Assembly: GCF_001270965.1 (NCBI RefSeq)
Contig: NZ_LGIA01000161.1
Location: 62,001 to 126,000, forward strand
Direction of reading: 5' to 3'
Origin: Sunxiuqinia dokdonensis
GTDB taxonomy: Bacteria; Bacteroidota; Bacteroidia; Bacteroidales; Prolixibacteraceae
DNA length: 64,000 nt
Shown: in pieces, positions 34,786 to 44,740 of the stretch
How positions within the stretch are numbered: the stretch's first letter is position 1
Layout: each line of letters opens with the position of its first letter
The notes under the pieces: generated by a model
The model's database searches: none
Seen by the model: only the letters and a program-made list of their open reading frames with translations
What the model was told of the DNA's origin: nothing
Translations under genes and position numbers: made by a program

Positions 34786-36177
34786 CTATAAATGGATTAC
34801 TTCATCGTAAGCAGCAGCAGCAGCTTCCATGATCGCCTCGCTCATGGTGGGGTGCGGGTGAATGGATTTAATCAACTCGTGCCCGGTAATTTCCAGTTTT
34901 TTGGCGACCACCAGCTCGGCAATCATTTCGGTCACGTTTCCGCCAATCATGTGGGCACCCAGCAATTCGCCGTACTTGGCATCGAAAATCAGCTTCACAA
35001 AGCCATCTTTTTGCCCGGCTGCACTTGCTTTCCCACTGGCTGAGTAAGGGAACTTACCGACTTTAATTTCGTAGCCGGCTTCTTTGGCCTTTTTCTCCGT
35101 CATGCCAACTGACGACACTTCGGGGCTGGTGTAGGTACATCCCGGGATGTTCCCGTAATCCACCGGATCCGGGTTCTTTCCGGCAATTTTTTCCACGCAG
35201 GTAATTCCTTCAGCTGAGGCCACGTGCGCCAAGGCAGGTCCGTGAACAATATCGCCAATCGCGTAAACGCCTTCTACATTGGTGCGGTAGAAATCATCCA
35301 CTTTGATCTTACCATTTTCCAGTTCAATGCCCAGGTCTTCCAAGCCAATATTCTCAATGTTCGGAGCAATTCCAACTGCCGAAAGAACAATTTCGGCTTC
35401 CAAGGTTTCTTCGCCTTTTTTGGTTTTCACAACCACCTTGCAAAGCTTTCCTTTCGTGTCAACCGATTCGACCGAAGCATTGGTCATTATTTTCATTTTA
35501 TCTTTTTTGAAAGAGCGCTCCAGGGTTTTGGCTACTTCCTCATCTTCGTTGGGAACCAAAGTTGGCATGTATTCCACCAAAGTCACTTCGGTGCCAATGG
35601 CGTGGTAGAAGTTGGCAAACTCGCTGCCAATGGCGCCCGATCCAACAACCACCATCGATTTGGGCTGCTTGTCCAGGGTCATGGCTTCGCGGTAGCCAAT
35701 AATTTTCTTACCGTCCTGCTCCAGGTTTGGCAATTGACGTGAACGCGCACCGGTAGCCAGAATGATGTGTTTGGCTGAAACTGTAGTTTTCTTTCCTTTT
35801 TCATCTTCTACCTCAACGGTGCCTTTATCTTTTAAGCGACCATAACCATTGATCACTTCAATCTTGTTCTTTTTAAAAAGGAACTGCACACCTTTGCTCA
35901 TGCCGCCAGCCACGTCGCGACTGCGCTTAACCATGGCCCCAAAGTCGGCCTTCACTTCGCCCGAGATGCTCACGCCATAATCGGCTGCATGCTTGGCATA
36001 TTCAAAAGCCTGCATGCTTTTCAGCAAGGACTTGGTTGGGATACATCCCCAGTTGAGACACACGCCTCCAATATTTTCTTTTTCAACAACGCCTACTTTA
36101 AAACCCAACTGAGAAGCCCGGATTGCGGCAACATAACCGCCAGGCCCGCTTCCTATAACTAATACATCGTAACTCAT
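34786..36177 (-). CDS. lpdA: Dihydrolipoyl dehydrogenase
   Basis: A 463-residue FAD flavoprotein, the E3 component of 2-oxo-acid dehydrogenase or glycine-cleavage complexes. The FAD-binding 'VIGSGPGGYVAAIRA' is at the N-terminus, the redox-active disulfide at 'GGVCLNWGCIPTKSLL' (about residues 38-53), the NAD-binding 'VVVGSGAIGSEFANFY' in the middle, and the active-site His in 'SIHPHPTMSEAIMEA' near the C-terminus. It stands as a single gene here, so its E1/E2 partners are elsewhere and it may serve several complexes. Confidence 0.97.
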   Translation of the reverse strand: MSYDVLVIGSGPGGYVAAIRASQLGFKVGVVEKENIGGVCLNWGCIPTKSLLKSMQAFEYAKHAADYGVSISGEVKADFGAMVKRSRDVAGGMSKGVQFLFKKNKIEVINGYGRLKDKGTVEVEDEKGKKTTVSAKHIILATGARSRQLPNLEQDGKKIIGYREAMTLDKQPKSMVVVGSGAIGSEFANFYHAIGTEVTLVEYMPTLVPNEDEEVAKTLERSFKKDKMKIMTNASVESVDTKGKLCKVVVKTKKGEETLEAEIVLSAVGIAPNIENIGLEDLGIELENGKIKVDDFYRTNVEGVYAIGDIVHGPALAHVASAEGITCVEKIAGKNPDPVDYGNIPGCTYTSPEVSSVGMTEKKAKEAGYEIKVGKFPYSASGKASAAGQKDGFVKLIFDAKYGELLGAHMIGGNVTEMIAELVVAKKLEITGHELIKSIHPHPTMSEAIMEAAAAAYDEVIHL

Positions 36178-36288
36178 AATGATTGATTAACTGAATTTGA
36201 TTGATCGCTTTAAAAAACAGTTTAAGTTGCAAAAAGTTTTCCAAAGGACCGAATACCAGCCGCCAGATTGACAAGCGAAGGCCAATGA

Positions 36289-36318
36289 AAAAGCCGGTTC
36301 CTTTTGGGACCGGCTTTT
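36289..36318 (-). terminator. Hairpin terminator after the TlpA-like gene
   Basis: Stem AAAAGCCGGTTCC / GGGACCGGCTTTT (one mispair) with a TTTT loop lies 21 bases beyond the leftward stop at 36339. On the minus strand the stem is preceded by AAAA and ends in TTTTCATT, so it is a symmetric, possibly bidirectional terminator. Confidence 0.75.
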
Positions 36319-36338
36319 CTTATGATTGTCATGTCTTT

Positions 36339-37436
36339 CTAATTCAAGAGCTCAGCTAACTTCTCGTGCAACTCCTGCCCGCGCAGGTTTTTGGCAACAA
36401 TCACGCCCTGGGGATCGAGCAAGACAGAATGCGGAATGGAGTTTACCCCATACATTTGGGCCACTTCGTTTTGCCAGTATTTCAAATCCGAAACCTGGGT
36501 CCAGGCCAGGTTGTCGTCTTCAATAGCTTTTAACCAGGCCGCTTTGTCGCGGTCGAGCGAAATTCCGAGAATATCGAAACCTTTATCTTTAAACGCATTG
36601 TAAGCACTTACGATATTGGGGTTTTCCTGGCGGCAGGGGCCACACCAAGCTGCCCAAAAATCGAGCAACACATATTTCCCGCGGAAGGAAGCCAGGCTAA
36701 CCGGATTTCCTTCGGGATCGTTCATCGTAAATTCAGGAGCTTGGGTACCAATAGCCGTACGGCCTTTTTGCTCAACAAATTCTTTTAGCTGCTTCGTGTA
36801 GACCGACGAATCCAATTCTGCCGGGAACAAGTCAACCAACTCTTTCAATTCGTTGTATTCCAATTGCTGAGCCAGCTGGGTGAGCGTAATAAACGGAGCA
36901 ACAATGGAGCTGCTGTGTTCCTTGACGAAGTTTTTGGCGTAAACCCGCATATTATCATTGGTGGCTTCGGCATCGATGCGAATTCGGTCCATTTCATCCT
37001 GATTACCGGAAGCTGCTGCCGCTGAATACTGTTGCTGGTATTCGTTGACCTTCTCATTCATCAACTGCACTTCATCCAGATACTCATTAAACGTGTCGGT
37101 CAATGGCGAACCGGTTACGGTCGTATTCCGCAAGCTATCTTTGTTGGCCGCCACTTCGATGTTTGCATTTTCGAGGAAAAACTGAGCAAAATACTGCCGG
37201 TCGCCCAAGCGCAGGTAATGCAGCTCAGGAACGTCGATGCTTCCTTCAAATTTAAATTTTCCTTGCACCAGTTCGGTCGTGTCCGTGGTTACAGCCTGCC
37301 CTTCTTCTGCCTTTACCAGATAAACAATGGCCGAATCGAGCCCGGCAACCGTGCCGCTAATCTGATATTTTGCTGAATTGCTCTGGCAGCCAGCAATAAA
37401 AAGCAATGCAAGAATGAATAGTCCTAAATTTCTCAT
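36339..37436 (-). CDS. TlpA-like thioredoxin lipoprotein with DUF4369 N-terminal domain
   Basis: A 365-residue lipoprotein: the N-terminus ends in the lipobox LFIAGC (Cys about 17). Residues about 23-120 form a DUF4369 domain ('ISGTVAGLDSAIVYLVKAEEG'). A helical linker follows, then an AhpC/TSA-type thioredoxin fold with 'PEFTMNDPEGNPVSLASFRG' and the redox motif 'WAAWCGPCRQE'. Such proteins act in the periplasm as disulfide reductases or in cytochrome and oxidative-stress functions; the partner is unknown. Its ATG overlaps the meaB stop by four bases, so it is translated from the same message. Confidence 0.92.
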   Translation of the reverse strand: MRNLGLFILALLFIAGCQSNSAKYQISGTVAGLDSAIVYLVKAEEGQAVTTDTTELVQGKFKFEGSIDVPELHYLRLGDRQYFAQFFLENANIEVAANKDSLRNTTVTGSPLTDTFNEYLDEVQLMNEKVNEYQQQYSAAAASGNQDEMDRIRIDAEATNDNMRVYAKNFVKEHSSSIVAPFITLTQLAQQLEYNELKELVDLFPAELDSSVYTKQLKEFVEQKGRTAIGTQAPEFTMNDPEGNPVSLASFRGKYVLLDFWAAWCGPCRQENPNIVSAYNAFKDKGFDILGISLDRDKAAWLKAIEDDNLAWTQVSDLKYWQNEVAQMYGVNSIPHSVLLDPQGVIVAKNLRGQELHEKLAELLN

Positions 37437-38563
37437 TTGTTCGATTTTTTAAATTGATAATAGTTTTCCAATAATTCGCGAGCAGCGACAAACGAACTCA
37501 TCTCCTGCCCGAGCACCTTCTGTTCAAAGGCTGCCGTCATTTCCTTTAACTCGTTATTCTGGTAAAAATCAGACTTTAAGCGGTCGTTGATGGTTTCATA
37601 CATCCAATACCTGGATTGCTCATTTCGCCGGTGCTGAAAATAACCATTTTTTTTCACTAATTCGACATAGGCTTCAATGGTCTCCCAAATTTTATCGATG
37701 CCCAGGTGATGAAAGGCAGAGCAAGTCAACACCTTCGGCGTCCAGCCCGAATCGGTTGGCGGAAACAGGTGTAAGGCATTGAGGTACTGCACGCGGGCCA
37801 TCTCTGCTTTTTCAATGTTGTTGCCATCGGCTTTGTTGATGGTAATGGCATCGGCCATTTCCATAATTCCCCGTTTGATCCCCTGCAACTCATCGCCGGC
37901 ACCAGCTAGCATCAGCAGCAAAAAGAAATCGACCATGGAGTGAACCATGGTTTCGCTTTGTCCCACGCCGACGGTTTCAATAAAAATGGTGTCGAATCCG
38001 GCAGCCTCGCAAAGCACGATCGTTTCGCGGGTTTTCCGGGCCACACCACCCAGCGAACCTGCTGAGGGCGAAGGACGGATGTAGGCATTCGGATCAGACG
38101 ATAGTTCTTCCATCCGGGTTTTGTCACCCAAAATACTTCCTTTGGAACGCTCGCTGCTGGGATCGATTGCCAGCACGGCCAGTTTACCGCCACGCCGGGT
38201 TATAAACTTGCCCATCGACTCAATAAAGGTGCTTTTCCCAACGCCCGGCACACCCGTAATGCCAATGCGCAGCGACTTACCACTGTAGGGCAGGCATCGG
38301 GTTATAATTTCGCTGGCAATTTCCTGGTGTTCTCTTTTCGAACTTTCAACCAAGGTTACCGCCTGGCTCAGCATGGTAATATTCCCGGCCAGGATCCCTT
38401 CGACATAAGTATCGGCGGTCATCACTTTCTTGCGCTTGTGCTTCAAAAAGCGCTTGATCGAATCTTCATTAAACGTCTGCGGTTGATCCACTCCTTTGTT
38501 CACGTTCAGTCCTTTATATTGGTCATCATTTTCGATATGATGGAAATCGCGATCTGCTGCCAT
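37433..38563 (-). CDS. meaB: Methylmalonyl-CoA mutase-associated GTPase
   Basis: A SIMIBI-class GTPase of about 376 residues (MeaB/ArgK family) that protects and reloads the B12-dependent methylmalonyl-CoA mutase. Walker A is 'GITGVPGVGKSTFIESMG'; other family motifs are 'LAIDPSSERSKGSILGDKTRM', 'ETVGVGQSE' and the guanine-binding 'INKADGNN' (NKAD). ATG 38563 is preferred since homologues begin near 'YKGLNVNKGV'; ATG 38593 would add ten residues. The mutase subunits are not in this window. Propionate/succinate metabolism is implied. Confidence 0.93.
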   Translation of the reverse strand: MAADRDFHHIENDDQYKGLNVNKGVDQPQTFNEDSIKRFLKHKRKKVMTADTYVEGILAGNITMLSQAVTLVESSKREHQEIASEIITRCLPYSGKSLRIGITGVPGVGKSTFIESMGKFITRRGGKLAVLAIDPSSERSKGSILGDKTRMEELSSDPNAYIRPSPSAGSLGGVARKTRETIVLCEAAGFDTIFIETVGVGQSETMVHSMVDFFLLLMLAGAGDELQGIKRGIMEMADAITINKADGNNIEKAEMARVQYLNALHLFPPTDSGWTPKVLTCSAFHHLGIDKIWETIEAYVELVKKNGYFQHRRNEQSRYWMYETINDRLKSDFYQNNELKEMTAAFEQKVLGQEMSSFVAARELLENYYQFKKSNK

Positions 38564-38611
38564 TGAAAAAAATTTTTTACGAAGGTAAAACATCGGTGAC
38601 TAGAAAAAAAT

Positions 38612-38638
38612 AAGCCGCTCCAAAAAATGAAGCGGCTT
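38612..38638 (-). terminator. Hairpin terminator after the DUF1573 gene
   Basis: Stem AAGCCGCT / AGCGGCTT with an 11-base loop lies 22 bases beyond the leftward stop at 38660. The minus-strand tail is ATTTTTTTC, a strong T-run. Confidence 0.8.
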
Positions 38639-38659
38639 TCAATTCTTATCGTTTTGTTG

Positions 38660-39751
38660 TTATCCGGCGGTTTTAATATTGGTTGAAACCCTTAAAATGG
38701 TCGTTGGGTTTTTGGGGTCGTTGGTGATGACTGTGATCGACTTGTTTTGGCGTCCGCGCTTACCTTTTGAGTCAAATTTAACTTTTAGCGGCACCACTTC
38801 GTTTTGCGAAATAATTTTTTTCTCAGGCGTTACTGCTGTACAACCGCACGAAGTTTTTACATTGCGAATAATCAAATCGCGCTTGCCTTCATTTTTAATG
38901 GTGAAGGTGTATTCCACGGCATCGCCCTGGTTAATGTCTCCAAAATCGTGCGCTTTTTCGTTGAAAGATACCACCGGTGCACTGGCCAGTTCTTCGGGCG
39001 ACAGCGCCGAAAAATCTTCTTCAATGGTAGCCGACACCCCTATGGAATTGCGGTAGTTCGACTCGCCATTGATATTCAGATAAATCCGGTGCATCATGAA
39101 ACCATAGGTGTTGAGTTGCTTGGCATCGTAGGTTACCACAACCTTTCCCTTGCCTTTGGCCGGAATGGTTTCCGGAACCGCTTTCACCGCTAAATGCGAC
39201 GGAGGCGTTTTAAATTCAATTTTTACCGGCTGATCGGTGTCATTCACCAGTTCCAGCTCCTCGGTTTTCACTTCGTTTTCATTAATCTTGACAAACGACA
39301 GCTGGTTGGTTTTTGCACGCAGCGGCCCAATTTCGCGCGGATATTGTTCGGCCAGCGTTCTTTCGCGTTGCTCAACGGCTCCTTTTATTCTTAAAACGGT
39401 GGTCGCATTCTCGGCGTTCGACGAAACGGTAACCGTTTTATTAAATGGGCCCGGCCGGTTTCGTGGGTCGTAACTCACTTTAATAAAACCTTCACGCCCC
39501 GGAGCAATTGGCTCCTTGGTCCACTGCGGCGTTGTACAACCACACGAGGCCCGAACGTTGTTCAAGATCAGTGGCGATGCACCATTATTTACAAACTTAA
39601 AGCTGTAGGTTTGTGCCCCGGCTTCTTCTTTAAAAGTGCCAAAGTCATGTTCCAGCGTTTCAAAATCAATTTTAGCTTTTACTGTTTGTCCCACGCCAGC
39701 CGTAGCAAAAGCAAAGGACACCAAGACTAAAAGAAAGAGCATATTTTTCAT
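38660..39751 (-). CDS. Secreted DUF1573 protein (ASPM-SPD-2-Hydin-like repeats)
   Basis: About 363 residues from ATG 39751, chosen because a signal peptide starts there (MKNMLFLLVLVSFAFATAG). Two clear DUF1573 units are seen, each with the 'HDFG...F.N.G..PL...NV..SCGCT' pattern (about residues 30-130 and 265-360), and a related central unit ('LELVNDTDQPVKIEF'). The family is common in the periplasm or cell surface of Bacteroidota and resembles Ig-like MSP/ASH domains. No biochemical role is established. It is monocistronic, with its own terminator. Confidence 0.9.
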   Translation of the reverse strand: MKNMLFLLVLVSFAFATAGVGQTVKAKIDFETLEHDFGTFKEEAGAQTYSFKFVNNGASPLILNNVRASCGCTTPQWTKEPIAPGREGFIKVSYDPRNRPGPFNKTVTVSSNAENATTVLRIKGAVEQRERTLAEQYPREIGPLRAKTNQLSFVKINENEVKTEELELVNDTDQPVKIEFKTPPSHLAVKAVPETIPAKGKGKVVVTYDAKQLNTYGFMMHRIYLNINGESNYRNSIGVSATIEEDFSALSPEELASAPVVSFNEKAHDFGDINQGDAVEYTFTIKNEGKRDLIIRNVKTSCGCTAVTPEKKIISQNEVVPLKVKFDSKGKRGRQNKSITVITNDPKNPTTILRVSTNIKTAG

Positions 39752-39955
39752 AGACAATAATTTAAATTGAGGCATTGAATTCACGATCAAAGATAACAAT
39801 CCCTGGCAAATTAACCAGACAGCAACAAATCTATAAAAGCTTCACCCTCATCGCTGTTAATGCATCACTAACTTTTGTTAATGAAGTGTTAACAGGCCAT
39901 GCTATTTGAAAAGATTCCGTAGTTTCGTGGTTGTCAATTGCGTAAGCGAAAAGGA

Positions 39956-41320
39956 ATGGGAAGAAACACGATAAGATACGTCATCATACTGGCAACATTC
40001 TCGGTTTTGGGCATTATTCTGATTCAGTTTTTCTTTCTTCGGAATACCGTTAATTTAAACGAAAGAAAGTTTCACGAATCTACCACTCAAGCCTTAAATG
40101 TTGTCGCTCAAAGACTGGTCTCGTACAACCAAAAAGTAAAGGGAAGGGAGGCGAAAGCAGATCTGCCCAACGCGGTCGATCAAATCTCGAACAACTACTA
40201 TGTGGTCAATGTCAACGAAGATATTCACCCGGGTTTGCTGGAGCACTTTCTGATTGAAGAGTTTAAAAATCACAATCTGAAAGTTGATTTTGAATTTGCC
40301 ATTTACGATTGTGAGAACGAAAAGATGGTGTACGGCAAACACCTGATGGAAAAAAATGACAGCCTCACAAGCACGCTGCTGGTCAGTAACCAGTCGGACG
40401 AGTGCGATGCCGAGGATGCGCTTTTTGAACAGCACTACAACACACAAGCCGCAAAAAAAGAATGCGGCCTGCCCACCTGCGAAAAGTACACCTATTATTT
40501 TGGGGTATCGTTCCCAAACCGATCCAAATATTACAGCAGTCAGGTGCATGGCTGGTACGTGGTCAATGGGTTCTTGCTCATTGTTATTTTGTTTTTTGGA
40601 TACACCCTGCTCGTCATCTTCAAGCAGCGGCGGCTCAGCGAAATTCAAAAGAACTTTATCAACAACCTGACCCACGAATTTCGCACCCCCATCGCCTCGA
40701 TCGATCTCTCGTCGAAGGTGATTGCCGACCCTCGAATTCTGGACCATCCCAACCGGCTAAGGGAATACTCCAACATTATCAGCGAACAAACCCAACGCTT
40801 GTCGGCCCAGGTTGATAAGGTTCTGCAAATGGCCAGCATCGAAAAGCAGCGACTCGAGCTCGACCTGACCATGATTGAGCTGAACCAGTTTGTACAAAAG
40901 AGCATTTCCGATTTTAAAACCAGCCAGAACGGGAATCAATACGCCATAAATTTTACGAGTGAAGTGGACGACTGGCGAATTCAGGCCGACTCGCTGCACT
41001 TTTCCAACGTCATTTTCAATATTCTTGACAACGCCATTAAATACTGCGACGAATCGCCAATAGTCGATGTGAGGCTCAGCCAAACAAAAAAGAGCATCCT
41101 CCTCCAATTTGCCGACAATGGCATTGGCATTCCCAAAGAATACCGCAAAAAAATATTTGGCCGCTTTTTCCGGGTTCCAACCGGCGATATTCACAATGTC
41201 AAAGGCTTTGGCCTGGGGCTCGATTATGTCTTGAAAATTATTGAACGGCACAACTGGGAAATTGATGTTTCTGATAATTCGCCAAAAGGAAGTATATTTA
41301 CGATTGTCATTCCGAAATAA
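39956..41320 (+). CDS. Membrane sensor histidine kinase (RprX-like architecture)
   Basis: About 454 residues from ATG 39956; an in-frame TTG at 39938 is less likely. TM1 lies at about 10-30, a periplasmic sensor of ~170 residues with six cysteines follows, and TM2 lies at about 205-225. The HisKA H-box is 'NNLTHEFRTPIASIDLS', followed by N-box 'NILDNAIKY', G1 'DNGIGIP' and G2 'GFGLGLDYVL'. It should phosphorylate the OmpR-type regulator 75 bases downstream. The layout resembles the Bacteroides RprX/RprY pair, but I leave the symbol blank as orthology is not proven. The input signal is unknown. Confidence 0.93.
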   Translation: MGRNTIRYVIILATFSVLGIILIQFFFLRNTVNLNERKFHESTTQALNVVAQRLVSYNQKVKGREAKADLPNAVDQISNNYYVVNVNEDIHPGLLEHFLIEEFKNHNLKVDFEFAIYDCENEKMVYGKHLMEKNDSLTSTLLVSNQSDECDAEDALFEQHYNTQAAKKECGLPTCEKYTYYFGVSFPNRSKYYSSQVHGWYVVNGFLLIVILFFGYTLLVIFKQRRLSEIQKNFINNLTHEFRTPIASIDLSSKVIADPRILDHPNRLREYSNIISEQTQRLSAQVDKVLQMASIEKQRLELDLTMIELNQFVQKSISDFKTSQNGNQYAINFTSEVDDWRIQADSLHFSNVIFNILDNAIKYCDESPIVDVRLSQTKKSILLQFADNGIGIPKEYRKKIFGRFFRVPTGDIHNVKGFGLGLDYVLKIIERHNWEIDVSDNSPKGSIFTIVIPK

Positions 41321-41395
41321 AGTCAACAATCGGGTGACGATTTCCTGATCGCCTCGATCTGGAAAAACCTTGAACTCGAAACAAGATAATTAGCT

Positions 41396-42106
41396 ATGGA
41401 ACTGACTGGTAAAAAGATTCTTTTGGTTGAAGACGACAAGACCCTCAACTTTATTATCCGTGACTATTTGGAAGAAGCGGGCTACGATGTAAAAGCAGCC
41501 GACGACGGCCAGGAAGGCTACGAGATCTTCGATAAAAATCCGTTCGACCTGTGCCTGCTCGACGTGATGCTCCCCAAAATGGATGGCTTTTCGCTGGCCA
41601 AAAAAATCAGGGAGAAAGACCAGTCCATTCCCATCTTGTTTTTAACGGCCAAAGCCATGACCGAAGACAAAATCAAAGGCTTCACCATTGGTGGCGACGA
41701 CTACATTACCAAGCCGTTCAGCATGGAAGAGTTGCTGCTTCGCATCAAAGTATTTTTAAAACGAAGCCATACCGACGAGCTTGAACCGGAAGAGCTAAGC
41801 AGTTGCAAAGTAGGCCACTTCGACTTTTTGTTCGACAACCTGACCCTGCAACATGGCGAGGAAAAACGCACCCTCACCTACAAGGAAGCTGAGTTGTTAC
41901 GCTATTTCTGCGAACATTCCAACGCGGTATTGAGCCGCTCCGAAATTTTGAAAAACGTGTGGGGATCGAACGACTACTACCTGGGCCGAAGCCTCGATGT
42001 TTTTATTTCGCGCTTACGCAAATACCTGAAAAGCGACCCAAACATCAAAATCATTAACCTGCACGGCATCGGCTTTAGGTTTAATGCACCCATTGAGAAA
42101 AGGTAA
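41396..42106 (+). CDS. OmpR/PhoB-family response regulator (RprY-like)
   Basis: A 236-residue regulator. The receiver domain (about 1-120) shows the acidic pair 'VEDDK', the phospho-acceptor Asp in 'LCLLDVMLPKMDG', Thr in 'FLTAKA' and Lys in 'YITKPF'. The C-terminal winged-helix Trans_reg_C domain (about 135-235) ends with 'RSLDVFISRLRKYL' and 'INLHGIGFRF'. It is co-oriented with the kinase just upstream and is its evident partner. Confidence 0.95.
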   Translation: MELTGKKILLVEDDKTLNFIIRDYLEEAGYDVKAADDGQEGYEIFDKNPFDLCLLDVMLPKMDGFSLAKKIREKDQSIPILFLTAKAMTEDKIKGFTIGGDDYITKPFSMEELLLRIKVFLKRSHTDELEPEELSSCKVGHFDFLFDNLTLQHGEEKRTLTYKEAELLRYFCEHSNAVLSRSEILKNVWGSNDYYLGRSLDVFISRLRKYLKSDPNIKIINLHGIGFRFNAPIEKR

Positions 42107-42409
42107 GGGCCAAGGCTTATCAAGTCTTTGCCTTTCACGCCGGAACCATCCCGCCAAACCAGCCGCAGGCCGATCGATCCATCGAAAAACAGCCAAGCCC
42201 CGGATTCCAGTTCCATGCAAATGAACTACAATCCCGACAAATTTATATTTGTATTGAAATGACAGGTATGCTTCCTAAAAGCAAATAAGCGTTTTAATCC
42301 GGCAGCTTGTTTCAGCTTTGAAAATTAAGAAACACCGCACGGCCAAAAACCAGGAACTACAAGCAAGTGAATGTATTTCTGCAATATTGTACGGATGAAA
42401 AAGCCCCAA
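42107..42409. other. Intergenic region between convergent genes
   Basis: About 300 bases between the response regulator and the convergent AraC-type regulator. I see no gene and no hairpin with a T-run that would be a convincing terminator. Confidence 0.5.
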
Positions 42410-44467
42410 CTAAATCAATCCTTTTTCGTCCAACAGCTTTTCCAGCTGATTGTGGCTATCCCAGAAGCGTTTCTCTATTTTTTGCATGATGCCATCAAAC
42501 TCCGGACGCTTTTTCAGGGGCTTTATCAGCGGATCCAGTTCCATAAATAACACAATCCAATACTGGTAATTGTCTTGTGTGGCAAAAACTTTGAGTTGAT
42601 CGATCGCCGCGTCTACCTTTCCCTCATAGGCGTACTTTACAGCTGTGCTGGCGCTTTTGTAGATGGATTGATCCGTTTCGCAATAGTCGGCATAGGCATT
42701 GAAAAATTTGCGAGCCTGGTCAGTCCTTCCTTGTTGCTGATAAACCCAGGCAATTTTCACATCTTCCTGCGGATAAATATCCAGACCATCCTTCTCCCGG
42801 GCCTCAACAAATATTTCATAGTAATGGAAAGCGCTATCAAAATCTTCCTGATAATAGTAGATTTTGGCCACTTCCTGCAAGATGTCGAGGCGCGTTGTAT
42901 CCTTTCGCCATTCAGCGATCAGCAGTCTTTTGGTTAGATCAATGTTGCCATCTTTCGCATATTGAATAAAAGCTTTCAACAGGGGCGCATAATAATTCTC
43001 CGGACTGTATTCGAGCGATTTGTTGATATAAGTGACGGCCTCGTCGGCAAAACCATTTTGGACGAGCGCGTTGCTCAGGTGCAAATAGTTATAGCTTCTG
43101 GCGATGGAGTCATCAGCAGCAATATCAAGTTGAATGCCTTTCAATGCATACTCCAGGTATTTACCTGTATTGGGGATGACGCGGGCATAAATGTCGGCCA
43201 ACATTTGGACCACTGCAGCAGAATTGGGATTGTACTCCAGGGCTTTCTCCAGATGCGGAACCGCCAATGGATATTCGCCGATTTGTATGTAGTAAAGTGC
43301 TTTAGCGATCAGGCTTTCCGCCAATTTCGAATCGTAAAGCAACGCTTTGTCTGCAAACTTGTTGATTTGTTCGGTATAATGTTTTTCTTTCTGATAAGCA
43401 TCGAGAAAATAGTATGATATGGCCACATTGGCATAAGCCAGGGCAAACTGCTCATCGTTTTCTATGGCCTTTTCAAACAGGGGAATCGCCTTTTCCAGGC
43501 CTTCCCTTGTTCTGGTGTAATACGGATCGAGTGCCTGAAGATAATAATCGTAGGCCACCAGGTTTTCGGTGGGTATTTTCTCGATCTGATTCATTTCGGC
43601 CGGCGTAACGATAGCTTCGATTGCATCGGCAATTTTTCGGGCCACTTCGTTTTGAAGCGCAAAAACATCACCCACTTCGCGGTTGTATTGCTCGCCCCAA
43701 ATGGGCTGGTCGGTGGCAGCTTCAATCAACTGAATATTGAGTAAAACCTGGTCACCCACGCGTTGGCCGCTGCCCTCCACCAAATAATTCACCTGGAGCT
43801 CTTCGGCGATTTCGGGAATGCTCCTGTTCGTCTCCCGGTATTTTTCCACCGAAGTTCTGCTGATCACACGCAAATCACCAATTTTTTGCAAGTTGTTCAG
43901 CGTCGATTCCATCAATCCGTTTACAAAATAGAGGTTCAGCGTGTCGCTGCTTTCATTTTTGAAGGGCAAGACGGCAATTGATTTTTCCAGTTGATTTTTA
44001 ACCCGAACGGAACTTTCTTTTCGGAGAAGCACAACAGTACCAATCAGTACGATCAGCACGACGATTGTTAAAATGTGCCATTTATACCGATTGAGCAAGC
44101 TCGTTTGATCCACCTTATTTTCATCGGCCGGGCTTCTTTTTCCCAGTTCGCCGGGCGAAAAGCCGTACTGTTCGCGGAAGCATTTGATAAAATATGACGT
44201 ATTTCCAAAGCCAACCTGGTACGACACCTCCGAAACCGTGAGCGTATTCTGTTTAAGCAGCTCCATACTCCTGACAAGCCGAACCTGCCGGATAAACTGG
44301 CTTGCAGAAAGCTGGGTATCCTTTTTTATTTTCCGCAGCAAATTGGAGCGACTCATATTCATCGCTTCCGCCAGTTCAGAAACGCCGAATTGCTCTTCTG
44401 AAATATGTTCCAGAATCATGGCTTCTGCCTTCTCAATGAAATCTGTTCTGCTAATGGATGGGTTCAA
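42410..44467 (-). CDS. AraC-type HTH regulator fused to membrane helix, TolB-like and TPR domains
   Basis: A 685-residue one-component regulator. Residues about 10-112 are an AraC/XylS double HTH ('FGVSELAEAMNMSRSNLLRKIK', 'VSEVSYQVGFGNTSYFIKCF'). One TM helix lies at about 128-150. A TolB-N-like segment follows ('IAVLPFKNESSDT', about 165-295), then TPR-like helices (about 300-640). Known family members with this order have cytoplasmic DNA-binding and a periplasmic sensing part. It is divergent from the ankyrin/acyltransferase/serine-hydrolase genes, and a direct repeat in the shared upstream region is a likely operator. Confidence 0.9.
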   Translation of the reverse strand: MNPSISRTDFIEKAEAMILEHISEEQFGVSELAEAMNMSRSNLLRKIKKDTQLSASQFIRQVRLVRSMELLKQNTLTVSEVSYQVGFGNTSYFIKCFREQYGFSPGELGKRSPADENKVDQTSLLNRYKWHILTIVVLIVLIGTVVLLRKESSVRVKNQLEKSIAVLPFKNESSDTLNLYFVNGLMESTLNNLQKIGDLRVISRTSVEKYRETNRSIPEIAEELQVNYLVEGSGQRVGDQVLLNIQLIEAATDQPIWGEQYNREVGDVFALQNEVARKIADAIEAIVTPAEMNQIEKIPTENLVAYDYYLQALDPYYTRTREGLEKAIPLFEKAIENDEQFALAYANVAISYYFLDAYQKEKHYTEQINKFADKALLYDSKLAESLIAKALYYIQIGEYPLAVPHLEKALEYNPNSAAVVQMLADIYARVIPNTGKYLEYALKGIQLDIAADDSIARSYNYLHLSNALVQNGFADEAVTYINKSLEYSPENYYAPLLKAFIQYAKDGNIDLTKRLLIAEWRKDTTRLDILQEVAKIYYYQEDFDSAFHYYEIFVEAREKDGLDIYPQEDVKIAWVYQQQGRTDQARKFFNAYADYCETDQSIYKSASTAVKYAYEGKVDAAIDQLKVFATQDNYQYWIVLFMELDPLIKPLKKRPEFDGIMQKIEKRFWDSHNQLEKLLDEKGLI

Positions 44468-44555
44468 ACTGCATTCTTTTTGATCAAACGAAAGTAGAGA
44501 ATTTTGTGCACATGCCCATCAAAAAGTAATTCGACGAGGACCTGAAAACAGCCTT

Positions 44556-44589
44556 TTGCGTCATAGTTTATATCGTTGCGTCATAGTTT
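44556..44589. promoter_or_regulatory. Direct-repeat operator candidate for the AraC-type regulator
   Basis: TTGCGTCATAGTTT occurs at 44556-44569 and again at 44576-44589, a 20-base spacing or about two helical turns, as AraC-family proteins often require. It lies between the divergent regulator and the ankyrin-led gene set, 89 bases upstream of the regulator start. Confidence 0.55.
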
Positions 44590-44740
44590 TTATGCTTTAC
44601 CCATAGGTGATACACTTGGCTGCATGGCTTTTATGACTTGCGTTTGCGAATGTTTCATCTTTGTAACACAGATTTTCAAAGTCAAATTTCTAAAATTCAA
44701 CATCATGAAAAAAGTATCTAAAAATTTCAATTCAAAAAAG

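Noticed and set aside
39840-39930. Promoter boxes upstream of the histidine kinase
   Set aside because: TAGTTTCG near 39920 is a poor match and no -33 element has suitable spacing; two GTTAATG repeats there were too short to interpret.
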